The notes under the pieces: generated by a model
What the model was told of the DNA's origin: nothing
The model's input: only the letters and a program-made list of their open reading frames with translations
The model's database searches: none
Part shown: positions 21,817-32,247 of the stretch, one piece after another
Layout of the letters: every line of letters begins with the position of its first letter
Numbering within the stretch: position 1 is the stretch's first letter
Translations under genes and position numbers: made by a program
DNA from: Toxorhynchites rutilus septentrionalis
Lineage: Eukaryota; Arthropoda; Insecta; Diptera; Culicidae
NCBI RefSeq assembly: GCF_029784135.1
Contig: NC_073746.1
Location: 290,361,089-290,425,088 of the forward strand
Direction: 5' to 3'
Length of the DNA stretch: 64,000 bases

Positions 21817-22722
21817 TTTTGACGTGGGACTACGTCTAACCGGAATATATGGTTTAAATTGAAGAAAAGGTAGATTTCGAATTTGTTCTTTCGTAATTAT
21901 TGATTGATTTTGTTTTCTTGTTGTTTCCATGACTTTGGATTAGAGGGCGCTATATTTCATATATATTCACGAAACCTGAGGATTTTTAACATAACATATC
22001 TAAAAATCAGAGATGTGTTTTTTTTCGTTTTTTAATTAGGATTTTTCAAAGATAACCGATGGTTTCCCCCTATTTCCAAAAAAGACTTTTTTGAAAATAT
22101 CATAACTTTTGAACCACTAGACCAATTCAGATGATCGACATATTAAATTAAAGCCAATAATCTTGTCTTCTTTAAATAAATATTGTTTTTCTGAAAAGTT
22201 TAGATTTTCGTTTTCGTAATTTATTGTATTAGTTTTTCATAATTATCTCGGTTAAAGATAGAGGACGCTATATTTTTTATACTTTTTCTTGAAAACTTTC
22301 TTGAGGTTTTTTCACACGACGTATCCATGAATCAAAGATGTTCTTTTTTCGTTTTTGCGTTATGATTTTTCAAATTTAACTTGTTTTTAGCCTTCGTTCA
22401 ATACTCCTATGGAACTAGGCTAGATCTGAGCGACAAGAATACAAGGGTAATATTTTTTCAAAAAAAACTAGCTTATTGGCTTCAATTTTATACGATTATA
22501 CGAATCGGTTCAGTAGTTTAAACGTTATGAGTTTTTGGAAAAATAATTTTTGGAAAGAAAATGAAAAAGTTGATTTTTTGAACCACCCTAAAATGGAAAT
22601 GGTCCCCCTAATAAAAAAACGGGTCTAATGTTTAGCGATAATTTGTTCTTCATCGCAAAACGACGAAAATCTGAGAACGGAGAATCTGATATCGGTTTGG
22701 CATGGAATTGCTGTATAGTGAC
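21817..22722. repeat. AT-rich hairpin-type repeat adjoining a GACGTAG-family end
   Basis: At 21817 a solo GACGTAG-family end reads TTTTGACGTGGGACTACGTC then TAACCGGAATATATGG, the inverse of the end at 26.0 kb. From about 21890 an AT-rich repeat begins. It contains two diverged direct units (GGGCGCTATATTTCATATAT near 21946 and GGACGCTATATTTTTTATAC near 22262). Its end is GATGATCGACAT, CCACCCTAAAATGGAAATGG and ATCGGTTTGGCATGG. Related copies lie at 30.24-30.55/32.25-32.52 kb and 58.68-61.21 kb. Confidence 0.6.
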
Positions 22723-22990
22723 TCGCCAGAAACTTCGGGAGCTTGATTGGAATGTTTAAATACATTCACCATATCGTCCGGACCTGGCACCTAGCGATTA
22801 CCACCTTTTTCTCGCATTGCAAAACTTCCTGAGTAATGAGAAATGAGGATTAAGTGGTGATTTTTGAAATCGATTGCTAGAGTTTTTCGCCAATGAGGAC
22901 CAGGACTTCTATGAGAGCTACCTTTAGAATAGCAATATAATTCACAACAATATAGACGGATTTCGCGCCAACTCCTGTATGGGATTGGCA
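22723..22990 (+). pseudogene. Mariner transposase C-terminal relic
   Basis: The reading RQKLRELDWNV*IHSPYRPD, then LAPSDYHLFLALQNFL, followed by EFFANEDQDFYESYL and a final NNIDGFRANSC, matches the last third of a DD34D mariner transposase, with the third catalytic aspartate retained in PSD. Several in-frame stops are present. The N-terminal two thirds are absent; a hairpin-type repeat lies directly upstream. A related relic is at 44692-45015. Confidence 0.82.
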
Positions 22991-23502
22991 TGATCCTCTC
23001 AGAACTTAATGAAACTTTCTGGGCATGAGAACCTTACCTAATTAAGCAACTTGGTATACTTAGTTTTTCGAAAATTTATCCATATCAGCATATGGAAAGG
23101 GCCAAATATTTTCGACCATTTTTTTATATATTTTTTTCACTCGAAAATGGTATGTTCTACAAAAAGTGATCTACGGAAAAGTATTAGGAAAACAATTGAA
23201 TTTTCAAAAAAAAACCAAAAAAATTTTTTTTTGAAATCCTACACTGAAAAAATTGTTTTCAAAAACTAAAAGTCGATTTTCTCAAAATGGTCATCTCAGA
23301 TTTTGATGAAATGGTAGATAAATGGTAGATAAATATGTGCCCTACAACTCTTCTATAGATTGCAATTCGTGCATATTTAAGGCAAAAAAGTTTTTGTAAC
23401 AAAAACTTTTTCAATATTTTATTGAAATTTTGTCTTTTTTTAGTGTAGAAAGCCAACCCAAAAAAAAAAAATGGGTGGGTTATATATATGATATAAACGC
23501 AA
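22991..23502. other. AT-rich spacer
   Basis: Long A and T runs; no gene. The end ATGGGTGGGTTATATATATG (23471-23490) recurs inverted near 8.98 kb, again just outside a GACGTAG-family border, so it may belong to that repeat's flank. Confidence 0.4.
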
Positions 23503-24321
23503 GGTTGACGTGGAACTACCTTAGCTTAGCAATCATTCGTTTGTATTGATTAAATTCTTGATTGAATGAAACAGTTTCCAAATTCAATTGAGTTCAAGTG
23601 AAAAATTGATTGAAATTGAGTGAAAAAAATGAACAAATGCCATGTAAAGTCAATTCATTTATTGTGATTGATTGTTCTTCGTTACAAGTAAATTTAATGA
23701 CGGATCTTTTACGTTTGGTATGATGACTAGAACAAAATATATGTACGGAAGAATTATCAAACGTTTGATGAACCAGCCTAAGGCTGAAAATCTTTCCAAA
23801 GACAAAAAAAAATTATCAAACGATTATTTTATTTTACATTTCCCTCTGAAGTTTACATCCCAAAAGTGTACATACTTCTCGAATCTCGAATTTGCTTGAA
23901 ACTGGGAAGTTCAATCGCTTCTAGTGTCTGCACGATTTTCCCAGGTTCCTAAGTTTAGAAGATCATGTTAGGACAGACATATTCCACTCTGCACAAAGGC
24001 AAGCACAAAAGTACTCGCAGTTTGCATTTATTTGCAGAACCGATTTCCCCAGAAACCTCGGTTTTGAAGTCTGTGTTAGGGAAACACATTTCAATCGGAA
24101 CAAAAATACCCCCGATTTGTATGAATTCGCAACGCCGATTTCCCCACGCTCCATGGATTTGAAGTCTGTGTTAGGGAAACACATTCCAGTCGGAACAAAA
24201 ATACCCCCGACTTGCATGAATTTGAAATACCGATTTCTCCAGGCACCTTGGTTTAGAAATCTCTATTAGGGAACACATCTCGGTGGGAACAAAAGCTCCC
24301 CCTACTTTCGTGTGTTTGCAA

Positions 24322-25589
24322 TAGAGATGGGCAAAACGGTTCATTTCAGTGAGCGGCTCAGAGCCGTGCGCTCAATGAAAAGAGCCGGCTCATTTGAGCG
24401 GCTCGACGGCTCTTTTAAAGAACTGGTTTATTCGGATATGTGAGGATCGAAGATTGCTAACCAATGCATTAAACTCCCCATACAGATGACAGCGCTTCAT
24501 CACCAACGATTTGTGGTAGTTTCGTAGGTGTGTGTTCTATGAATGTCATTTTTAGCTTCCTTATCAACGACTGGTGTGCATAGTTGTACTTTCTGTTATC
24601 CCCAAAACCTTGCTGCTTGAAGCGAGGATCTAGCAGTATTTATTAGGCTACTAATTCGTCTTTCAATTTATACAATTTATACGTAATCAATTTATACAGA
24701 GCTTTTTTATAATCACTAGAACTGATTTCACTTGATCCATATAATGTTGATCATGTCGAATTATAAGTCGGGAGAATATAGCAGTTTTCGATAACGACAC
24801 AGTTTTCTCCCCGTTTTATATCCCAAACGTTTTTAAAATATTTCTGATGGAATATTTTCATGATTAACTGTATTATATTAGTCAAATCATTTCATTCGAT
24901 ACCCATATGTGGGTTGAATTTATCATAAATAACTGTGATTTACTAGTCAAGTCCTTTCATTAGATACCCATATTGAGGGGATTTTGAAAATAATGCATAT
25001 TTCGCCATTTTGGGGTGGCGGCCATTTTGGATTTACATTTTTCATAGATAACTGTGTTCTACTAGTCAAGCTCTTTCATTTGATATCCATATTGATGGGG
25101 TTTTGACGAAATTAGTTGTCTGTCGTTTCGTAACGGCCACCATCTTGGATTTCCATTTTACATAAATAACTGTGTCCTACTAGTCTAGTCCTTTCATTAG
25201 ATACTCATATTGATAGGGTTTCGAGAAAATATGTAATCCGCTAAAATTTACAAACATGGAAAACATATATTTCTCCCGCACTGCCGCCAGCCACGGTTCG
25301 TCAGAACAAGCGTACGATTCACGGTTCTTTATCAAGCTCTTAAAAGAAACACGGTTCTTTTATGAACCGTGGTTCTCAAATGAACGGCTCTTAAATGAAC
25401 CGCGATTCAAAAAGAGCCACGGCTCATAAAGAACCGTGGGTCTTTTTTAAACCGTGGTTCATTCAAGAGCCGTACATATAAGAGCCGTTCATTTGAGAGC
25501 CGCGGCTCATTTTTAAAGAACCGTGGATCGTACGCTCTTTCTGACGTACCGGCTCAAATGAGCGGCTCGTGAGCGCTCGCCCATCTCTA
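24322..25589. mobile_element. Non-autonomous hAT element
   Basis: The 1268-bp element has terminal inverted repeats TAGAGATGGGC and a perfect 8-bp target duplication GTTTGCAA (24314-24321 and 25590-25597), diagnostic of hAT transposons. Both ends are dense in GAGCCG/CGGCTC hexamers in both orientations, at least a dozen within the last 250 bp. Such subterminal repeats are the usual binding sites of hAT transposases. The centre is non-coding and holds 118-bp tandem units. It has no transposase and would need one supplied elsewhere. Confidence 0.92.
24878..25216. repeat. Tandem repeat inside the hAT element, period 118 bp
   Basis: CTAGTCAAGTCCTTTCATTA at 24941 recurs near 25059 and 25177, with a diverged partial unit near 24878. 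Units also carry GATACCCATATTGAGGGG and CCATTTTGGATTT. Non-coding. Confidence 0.8.
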
Positions 25590-26014
25590 GTTTGCAATGC
25601 CGATTTCGCTGCTTGGTTTTAAAGTCTGTGTTAGGGAACATTTTTCGGTGAGAACAAAAGTCCCCCTACTTTCATGTATTTGCAATGCCGATTTCCCCAA
25701 GGCTGCTTGATTTTGATGGCTGTGTTAGGGAAACCGTAAATCGGGCCAATCAAAACGATGCAGTTAGGGCGTTTAGATAACGCCTAATATTTTACAGTTA
25801 TTCAATTGTTTATCTAATGAAAAACAACATTTTGTTAGTTGCGATAGATGCGTAGAAATATTCCCTATCAATTGATGCAAACATCTCTCCTATCCAGTAC
25901 GAAATGTTCGAGCTATAAGCATTCGAAATCTTTCATTTTTTTCTGCATGTTCTGTGTTTAGGTTTTCATTTTACCCTCCATATATTCCGGTTAGACGTAG
26001 TCCCACGTCAACAA

Positions 26015-26970
26015 ACAAAAAATAATAATAATAAAAATGTTGAATGGTCTTTATTTCGAATCAAATGTAACAAAACTTATGACATCTTTTGACATTAATT
26101 TCATTCTTATTCATCTGATATTATACCATGTAAAAATTTATTAGAAAATTTATAAAAAAAATGGAAAAATTTTCTCAGAGATGATGATGTATTGAATCAA
26201 CAAAACAAAAACAACCACTGAAACTGATTTTTCGGTTTTTCAGAAACATGCACGCATCAGCAGAAAATCAAACACCAAACTCATATTCCATTACACAGTC
26301 CCGTATTCTAGTTTCTACAGAGAGAAGATGAACTGTACGTAAGAACAAAGATTGCTTTTGAGAATCGACGAATCAGAACACGGGATTTTCGTTTGGATAA
26401 TGATTGAGATTTTCTAATTGTGAGATACTTAGTTTCATAAAATATATCATATTTCATTACAATGAATATGAATTGTTATGAAGTGCTTGAATCGATTGAT
26501 GTAAAAATTCAGTAAATCCATCAGGAAATGAGTTAGATTTAACTGATAAATTTCAATCCAACTCGTCTCAGGAGTTGGCAGCACTATTTCAGATTGTAGT
26601 TGAACGTTTTGGGTGTAAAGATATTGATAATTGAGGCAACTTTGCATACTTGCAATATTCCAAAAACAATAAGGCTACCTTTTAAAAAGGGCAACAAATT
26701 TTTTCAAGAATTTCTATCTTAAAAACTATAAGACTTACAAAATTTTAATCAAATAAAGAAATGTAGGGTTAAACGATTCCCGATACCCGAAACGATATTT
26801 CAAGAATTTTTTTTTAAATTAACACAGATTTTTTTTTCAGAAATTAACAACAGTTTTTTCAGGCTTTTTTTCATATTTTCTAGAATATGAGGCATTTTTG
26901 TATGAAGACTCCTGAATATGACAGAAATCGCGATAATTTATACATAAAAATGTTACGAGTTAAGCATTAA
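26015..26970. other. AT-rich stretch with a decayed coding-like fragment
   Basis: No known gene. On the minus strand near 26380-26620, KLSISQLENLNHYPNENPVF and a DLLNFYINRFKHF-like run resemble, by eye, residues in the frame at 29584-29871. The stretch near 26880-26960 (TTTTTGTATGAAGACTCCTG, TAAAAATGTTACGAG) recurs near 29370-29440. The two stretches are probably copies or halves of one repeat into which the Tc1-like element inserted. Confidence 0.4.
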
Positions 26971-26972
26971 TA

Positions 26973-28385
26973 CACTGAGCGAAATAAAAATAGCGCCACT
27001 GCGTTTTTTGGCGATTTCATTCAAAATTCCCTGTATACATATCTGATTTTGCATCACAGCTTACTTTTGTCCTGTTTATCATCTTTTGCCAACATTATGA
27101 TGGTTATTCTGTGGACTGTTTACATTTAATTTCAATATTTCTTAAAAATCAGTGCGAAATATAAATAGCACCACCCTGTAATAAATTCCCCCTGGTCCTC
27201 ATTTGCCAGGTGTTTGCTATGGCTTTCAAAATAGTCGAAGTTGTGCTCAAAGTGGGTTTGTTTGGTAGTGAGATCAAAGTTTTCCTATGTCATTTAGACA
27301 TCATGGGAGGATCCAAGCATCTTACGTTCGAGGAAAAAATGAAAATCAAAGCCTACAACGATGTAGACCTATCTAATAGAGAAATCGGTCGAAAGATTCA
27401 TCGGGCACACACGGCTGTTGGAAATTTCTTGAAAAACGGTGACAAAGGAGACCGCGTTGAGAAACGAGGAAAGGAAGGTAAGCTCTCGGCGATGGATATA
27501 CGGAGAATTCGTAGAATTGCAGTGAACCAGAAAAGATCAGCATCTCGAATCCGTGCGGAATTGGAGCTTCCGGTCACTAAACGTCGCTTTCAACAAGTTT
27601 TGTCCAGTAGTGAGAACTTGGAGTGGAGTAAAAGGCTCGGAAAACCCAACTTGACGGAACGCCATAAATTGAATCTCTTCGAATTCGCTACGAAGATCAT
27701 TTCTTGGACCGAGGAATGGAACAACGTGCTTTTTTCGGATTAAAAAAAATGTCAACCTTGATAGACCAGATGGCTGGCAGTATTACTGGCACGATTCGCG
27801 CAAAGCTCTCCGGATGTTTAGATGAGCAGGAACTATGGTGGAGGATCACTAATGGTTTGGGGTGCATTTTCCTTCAAAGGCAAACTTCCATTGGCGTGGA
27901 TAACGACAAAATGAACTCTGAAGATTACGTAGGAATGCTGGAGATTAGTTTGATTGAACAGGGTGAGGCATTGATGGGTCCTGATTTTGTTTTCCAGCAA
28001 GACAATATTGCAATCCACAACTCAAAACTGACAAGAGCGTGGTTTTCTGATGGAAATATCAAAGTTCTTGATTGGATAGCCTGTTTTCCGGATTTGAACC
28101 CCATCGAAAACGTTTGGTCTATACCCGCGCGCTTGATTACGAGAATGGCAAGCAATTTGACAACGTGAACATGCTCAAATGTCGAATTCGAGAGTACTGG
28201 CAGCAAATCGGTCAGAATACCATTGAGAAGCCATTGAGATTGTCCATGAAATCACGATTGATTGAAGTTAGTCGAAACAATGGATCATATACACATTACT
28301 TAATACGCCTACTTGATGTAATTTGAAAAATAAAATATGATTTTTGCAATAAAAAAATGGTGCTATTTTTATTTCGCAGAGCAGA
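26973..28385 (+). mobile_element. Tc1-like transposon, decayed
   Basis: The left end is TA then CACTGAGCGAAATAAAAATA. The right end, inverted, is GCGAAATAAAAATAGCACC at 28359-28377, where the outermost bases are lost at the junction with a SINE. A second, inner copy of the site (GCGAAATATAAATAGCACCA at 27153) gives the left end a direct-repeat arrangement. One transposase gene with frameshifts lies between. Length about 1.4 kb. Confidence 0.85.
27303..28326 (+). pseudogene. Tc1-like transposase with several frameshifts
   Basis: The start is ATG 27303 (MGGSKHLTFEEKMKIKAYND), preferred over the earlier in-frame ATG at 27210 because it opens the paired-like helix-turn-helix region. LSNREIGRKIHRAHTAVGNF is the first helix-turn-helix. 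RIRRIAVNQKRSASRIRAEL and VTKRRFQQVLSS are the second. WNNVLFSD carries catalytic aspartate 1, followed by a TAA and a frame change (NVDRPDGWQYYWHD-like). FVFQQDNIAIHNSK holds aspartate 2, and DLNPIENVW the final glutamate, giving the DD34E pattern. After about 28120 the frame shifts again to YENGKQFDNVNMLKCRIREY and ends at TGA 28324-28326. Inactive as it stands. Confidence 0.88.
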
Positions 28386-28580
28386 GCTTGCAGAGCAGAG
28401 CAGTTGTATGGATGAATCGATCTATTTTCGACCGTGGATCGATCTCCATCGCTGATGATGTTTGCGTGGACGTAGTTATTCTATAACAACACAAAGATGG
28501 TCAATTGAGGGTCCTGAGTTTGAACTCACGACCGATCGCTTAGTAAGCGAACGCGTAACCAAGTGGCTACGAAGACCCCC
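28386..28580 (-). mobile_element. tRNA-derived SINE
   Basis: On the minus strand it starts GGGGGTCTTCGTAGCCAC. An A box lies in TAGCCACTTGG and a B box in GAGTTCAAACTC, the split promoter of RNA polymerase III. The body (ATTGACCATCTTTGTGTTG, GAATAACTACGTCCACGC) matches the copy at 51999-52196. Its 3' end abuts the right end of the Tc1-like transposon. Resembles mosquito tRNA-related SINEs of the Feilai kind; the family name is an inference. Confidence 0.82.
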
Positions 28581-29137
28581 CTAAGGGCTATTTATATCAA
28601 TATTTTCAAAATTTTTAAAACAAATGTTTTCGAGAGAAATGAAAAAATTTAGAACAAATTTATTTTTTTCAATTAAATTTATATTCGAAAACTTGTTAGA
28701 TATTTTTCAATGCAAACCTAAATAATTAGCTATATTTCATTCTTTAACCAAAAATTTCGAGAGCTTATAGTTTTACAATTGAGATTTGTCGAAAAAAAAA
28801 GTTGAAAAAAAAAAAGAATTTAAAAAAAAATCACACGAAATCTATCAGACCTACAAATTTTAGTCGAAGAATTAAATGTAGGAAACGTAGGAATTCATCT
28901 TCTTCTTGAATGGCGTTAAGGTTCCCTGAAACTATTCATGTTTTCATTTAAAAAAATCATTGAAAAAAATAATTGTTTTTATTCGGAAACATGTAATTTT
29001 TAAATTCTAAAAAAAAAAAGATATGAATAGCCCATACAATTTCCAACAAGTCACCCATACATCGGAAGATAGGCACTTTCACAGGAAAAACGTTTTTTCG
29101 ACAACAACTTTTTCATTTTTCTCCTAAAATAAATATA
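28581..29137. other. Very AT-rich stretch
   Basis: Multiple A and T homopolymers; no gene or transposon end recognised. Confidence 0.4.
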
Positions 29138-29141
29138 TTAA

Positions 29142-29262
29142 CCCCTTCCCGTATTAATTAATACGTCACACATGAAATGATTTCACTACACTGATGAGCG
29201 TTATAGCGCCCTATGTTATCGAAGTACACCACAAGTGAGACTCGAGGTTGTACGGGAAAGGG
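29142..29262. mobile_element. TTAA-flanked MITE (piggyBac-like)
   Basis: A 121-bp element between TTAA at 29138-29141 and 29263-29266. The ends are CCCCTTCCCGTA and, inverted, CCCTTTCCCGTAC. TTAA duplication with short C-rich inverted ends is the signature of piggyBac-type MITEs. No coding sequence. Confidence 0.8.
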
Positions 29263-29266
29263 TTAA

Positions 29267-29890
29267 TGTTTAATTCGTAACATTTTTATTTTAAAATTAT
29301 CACGATTTACATTCTCTGCTATTATTCTCCTATTTAGAAACAAGTCATGAACATGTAAACGTGAGAATTTATACACAAAAATGTTACGAGTAGAACACAT
29401 TTATTTCAGGAGTCTTCGTACAAAAATGTCTTATATTCCAGAGACTATATAAGATAGAAAATTGCCGTCTTCCACGAAAGTCCATAATTTATTAGTAAGA
29501 TCTAAAACTTTGTCGAATGCACTATCTTGACTTTTGACAAAATTAGGATATGTTTTATTAAATATATTTCTGATATGGTACTGCTAACGGCCGATCGAAT
29601 TGGCATAAAATTCATCAATTGTGAGTACAAGAGGAAGCTTGTACACCCGATTTCGACCATTCAGAACGCTTGATTTCCGTTTGGATAATGGTTGAGATTT
29701 TTCAATTATTCGATAGTTAGTTTTCTTCAATGTAATAAATTGTTCTGGATTGCCCAAATCGTTTGACGCAATATCTGATAAATCCATCATGAAGTAAGCG
29801 TTTGAAATCGAACGATTTTCACGATGCGATCGATTTTCGTTCTTCAATTTGTACCCCCAATATGATCCCAAAAGACGTAATCCTACGTCA
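29267..29890 (-). repeat. Repeat ending in a GACGTAG motif, with an unidentified reading frame
   Basis: The right border is AAAAGACGTAATCCTACGTCAAAA (motif at 29874-29890). Immediately inside, on the minus strand, a 95-codon frame (29584-29871) begins MGSYWGYKLKNENRSHRENR and continues FMMDLSDIASNDLGNPEQF. I do not recognise its family. A decayed look-alike is at 26.38-26.62 kb. The frame could be the start of an unknown transposase or a chance open frame. Confidence 0.4.
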
Positions 29891-29894
29891 AAAA

Positions 29895-30225
29895 CTTTGA
29901 TCTACATAGTTGGTTAAAATAACTGAAGATGAAGATAAAAAAGATCAAAAAGTTTGATTTATGATGTCACTTCACATTTGAGCCACTCTATTTTTGATAA
30001 CATGAAAATGAGTGCCCCATAACAACTTTGTCAAAGACGGATTTTGAATAGAGAATAACCGTTGAGCTCTAGATGCTAATTTCCATTCAAATTCGATCCC
30101 TGGACCATTGTGCGGTGAACGGTGAACGGGGTCCGGTTTCTTTCGAAAGTCCTTAACTCACAAAGTTGTTCTCAGCTCATGCCAATTGAGAAATATTGGG
30201 CAATTATGAAACGAAAACTCGCTAT
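29895..30225 (+). pseudogene. Half foldback repeat followed by a DD37E transposase C-terminal relic
   Basis: From about 29990, TTTTGATAACATGAAAATGA and AACAACTTTGTCAAAGACGG match the right arm of the foldback repeat at 9782-10154. From about 30151 the plus strand reads NSQSCSQLMPIEKYWAIMKR, which matches the catalytic glutamate segment PQFRPIEKYWAITKR of the transposase at 31.1 kb. The rest of the gene is missing. Confidence 0.65.
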
Positions 30226-30239
30226 AGAATATAGAAGGT

Positions 30240-30545
30240 ATAGAATAACAGCCGTTCCATGCCAAACCGATATAATGGTTGTCAGATTTGCGCGAAAAGT
30301 GGTAGTTTTGTTCCTTACTGCAAAATATTAGACCCATATTTTTTTATTTTTTTGCTAGGGTGCCCTTTTCCATTTTATGGTGGTCCGATAAGTCGATTTT
30401 TTCCTTTTTTTTCCAAAATAACATTTTTCGAAAATTCATAACTTTTTACCTACTAAACCGATCCAGATGATCGACATATCAAATAAAAGTCAATTAAATT
30501 AACCGATGGCCCAACAATTTTTTTTTTGGCATATTAAGGCTATCT
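30240..30545. repeat. AT-rich hairpin-type repeat, left part
   Basis: CCATGCCAAACCGATATAAT, then CCCTTTTCCATTTTATGGTG and ATCCAGATGATCGACATATC, the inverse order of the repeat end at 22.5-22.7 kb. Its other half resumes at 32248, after the I-element fragment and the DD37E transposon. The copy is thus split by two younger insertions. Confidence 0.6.
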
Positions 30546-30575
30546 ACTTTGCGAGCAATCGGTTCTCTTCTTACT

Positions 30576-30880
30576 AACAATAGAATAAGTTGAAATGTAA
30601 ATACATAGTAGTTATAAGATAGGTTTAAGAAAAAAGTGTGATGAGTGTGAGTGAGCGTGTAAACATTGTCAACATATCCTTATATCCCATCCTATTCCTG
30701 ATAAAAATATGTCACCCTTCTAAACTCGAGTCTACCGCGAGTAACCGGGTTTCTACCTTATTAACAATAGAATTGAGGAAAATTGTTCATGGATATATAG
30801 ATATAGTTAATATGTTTAGAATTCGGCTCCTTTAAACTTATGTAACTGAGCCTGTAAAAATAAACGAATTAATAAATAAA
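30576..30880 (+). mobile_element. 5'-truncated I-clade copy (3' UTR only)
   Basis: The order AGAATAAGTTGAAATGTAAAT, ATATGTCACCCTTCTAAACT, GAATTCGGCTCCTTTAAAC and AATAAACGAATTAATAAATA follows the 3' UTR of the element ending at 16583. No coding sequence remains. Such dead-on-arrival copies arise from incomplete reverse transcription. Confidence 0.88.
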
Positions 30881-30940
30881 ATCAAAAGGCTATCTAATTG
30901 ACTTAAATTTGATTTGTCGATCATCTGAATCGGTTCATTA

Positions 30941-32245
30941 AAGTCTGCTTCATTTAATATTGGAACACAAACAATTACGTGTAGTTCAGTCATTTATTAA
31001 CGAATTCATAATTTGTTTTTCATACAAATGTAGCATTTTCTTTACTCTTTCATAAAAAAAAAATTAAAAAAAATATTCATTGCTGTTTCGAAGAAATTCT
31101 CGTACTTTTCCCGTAATACGGCACATTAGGCGGCGCACACCCTTTTCGTCCACCGTTTTGGCGATTTGATTCCATCAGTTCTTCATTTGAGTCATGTTCC
31201 TAACAAGTTTTCCCTTTGCCTTAAGCCTCCGCTTCGTGATTGCCCAGTATTTCTCTATCGGCCGGAACTGGGGGCAGTTTGGGGGGTTGAGGTCCTTCGG
31301 TATTACGCTGACCCCGTTCGTTGCGTACCATTCCATAACCGTTTTGCTGTAATGGCAGCTTGCGAGGTCCGGCCAAAACATTACTGGACGGTCGTGGGCA
31401 CGAATAAACGGCAGAATCCGTTTCTGTAGGCACACTTTTTTGTAGACTTCTGATGTCATTGTCTTGTCAGTGAGAAAGACTTTGTTTTTCTGTCCACAAC
31501 TGCATATCCCCTGCCAAATCATGTACTTGCGGGCGAATTTATCCGCAAACACGAACTTAAATTTTGCAAGTACATCCCCCCGAGCCGTCGCCAAATAAAA
31601 TTTTTGACCTGGGATTTGCCCAAAGTCCGCCTTCACGTAGGTCTCATCGTCCATCAGAATACATCCGTCGAACTTGGTCAGCACTTGGTCGTACAGCTTT
31701 CGAGCACGGATTCTGGCCACATTGTTCTGCTTCAGCGTCCGATTTGGCTGTTTGCTGGCTCGGAATGACCTTATTCCTTCCCGGAGACGAATTCGTCGCA
31801 CCGTACTGTGAGCGGCCTGGAACTTATTGGCCAAATCGCGGTCTGAAAGATTGGGATTCCTCTTGACGGCCTTGATGACTTTCCCACGCAGTTTCCGGTC
31901 GACAGTTCCACTCCGACGCTTCGAATGCGGCTTCCGAGCCGTCGTCAATGTTTCCTTGTACTGCTTGATAACACGCCATACGGTATTTCTGGGCATTTTA
32001 AGCTGTTTAGCTAGCTTAGATGCCGACAACAATGGATTTTCAAGAAAACTGTGCACAATTTTATCTCTCCGTTCGGCTTCCATGGCGGTTGTTCACAAAA
32101 TGCTATCGTTTGGTGTTATGACATAAATACATGGTGAAAGGTAATGAATTTCCCGACACGTGGGTGAAAAAAGTTTCCAAATTCGTCCACTAGGAGCGCC
32201 ACAATGAGCAAAAGAATTTGTTCCAATATTAAATGAAGCAGACTT
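30941..32245 (-). mobile_element. ITmD37E (DD37E) transposon, nearly intact
   Basis: A 1305-bp element flanked by TA (30939-30940 and 32246-32247). The inverted repeats are identical for 27 bp, starting AAGTCTGCTTCATTTAATAT. Removing it restores TCTGAATCGGTTCATTAGTT, which matches the hairpin-type repeat elsewhere (CTAAGTCGGTTCCGTAGTT near 60.69 kb), so the empty site is confirmed from a sister copy. It encodes one transposase on the minus strand with a single premature stop. Confidence 0.93.
31070..32083 (-). pseudogene. DD37E transposase with one premature stop
   Basis: Cut-and-paste transposase of the IS630-Tc1-mariner group. The start is ATG 32081-32083. The N-terminal helix-turn-helix is residues about 17-45 (LSASKLAKQLKMPRNTVWRV) and the second about 78-105 (LSDRDLANKFQAAHSTVRRI). 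The catalytic triad is D145 or D146 (ILMDDETYVKAD), D239 (FWPDLASCHYSK) and E277 (FRPIEKYW). There are 37 residues between D239 and E277, hence DD37E. A TGA at 31175-31177 ends the frame after residue 302; the same frame continues WNQIAKTVDEKGVRRLMCRI for about 35 more codons, giving the usual length near 338. The triad is intact, so a truncated protein might retain some function. Confidence 0.92.
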
Positions 32246-32247
32246 TA

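Larger units (their letters stand above)
23930..25740. repeat. Tandem repeat, period about 95 bp, about six units, split by a hAT insertion
   Basis: TTAGGGAAACACAT-like phrases fall near 24077, 24172 and 24266, then, after the hAT element, near 25632 and 25726. Each unit also has AACAAAAATACCCCCGAYTT and GATTTCCCCA. It is the same unit as at 470-835. The hAT insertion lies within the phrase TTTGCAATGCCGATTTC, which is intact in neighbouring units. Confidence 0.8.
23503..26014 (+). mobile_element. GACGTAG-family repeat, copy E5, interrupted by a hAT element
   Basis: Left border TTGACGTGGAACTACCTTAG at 23505; right border GACGTAGTCCCACGTCA at 25994-26010. Without the hAT insertion (1276 bp with one duplication copy) it is about 1.24 kb. 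The interior has TTGTTCTTCGTTACAAGTAA and ATTTTACATTTCCCTCTGAA, which match E1, then 95-bp tandem units and the stretch AACCGTAAATCGGGCCAATC. The final part (GGTTTTCATTTTACC...CATATATTCCGG) matches the inverted ends at 7.86 and 21.8 kb. No coding function recognised. Confidence 0.65.

Noticed and set aside
24878..25216. CRISPR-like array
   Set aside because: The repeats are long diverged 118-bp tandem units without unique spacers between short identical repeats, inside a eukaryotic hAT element.
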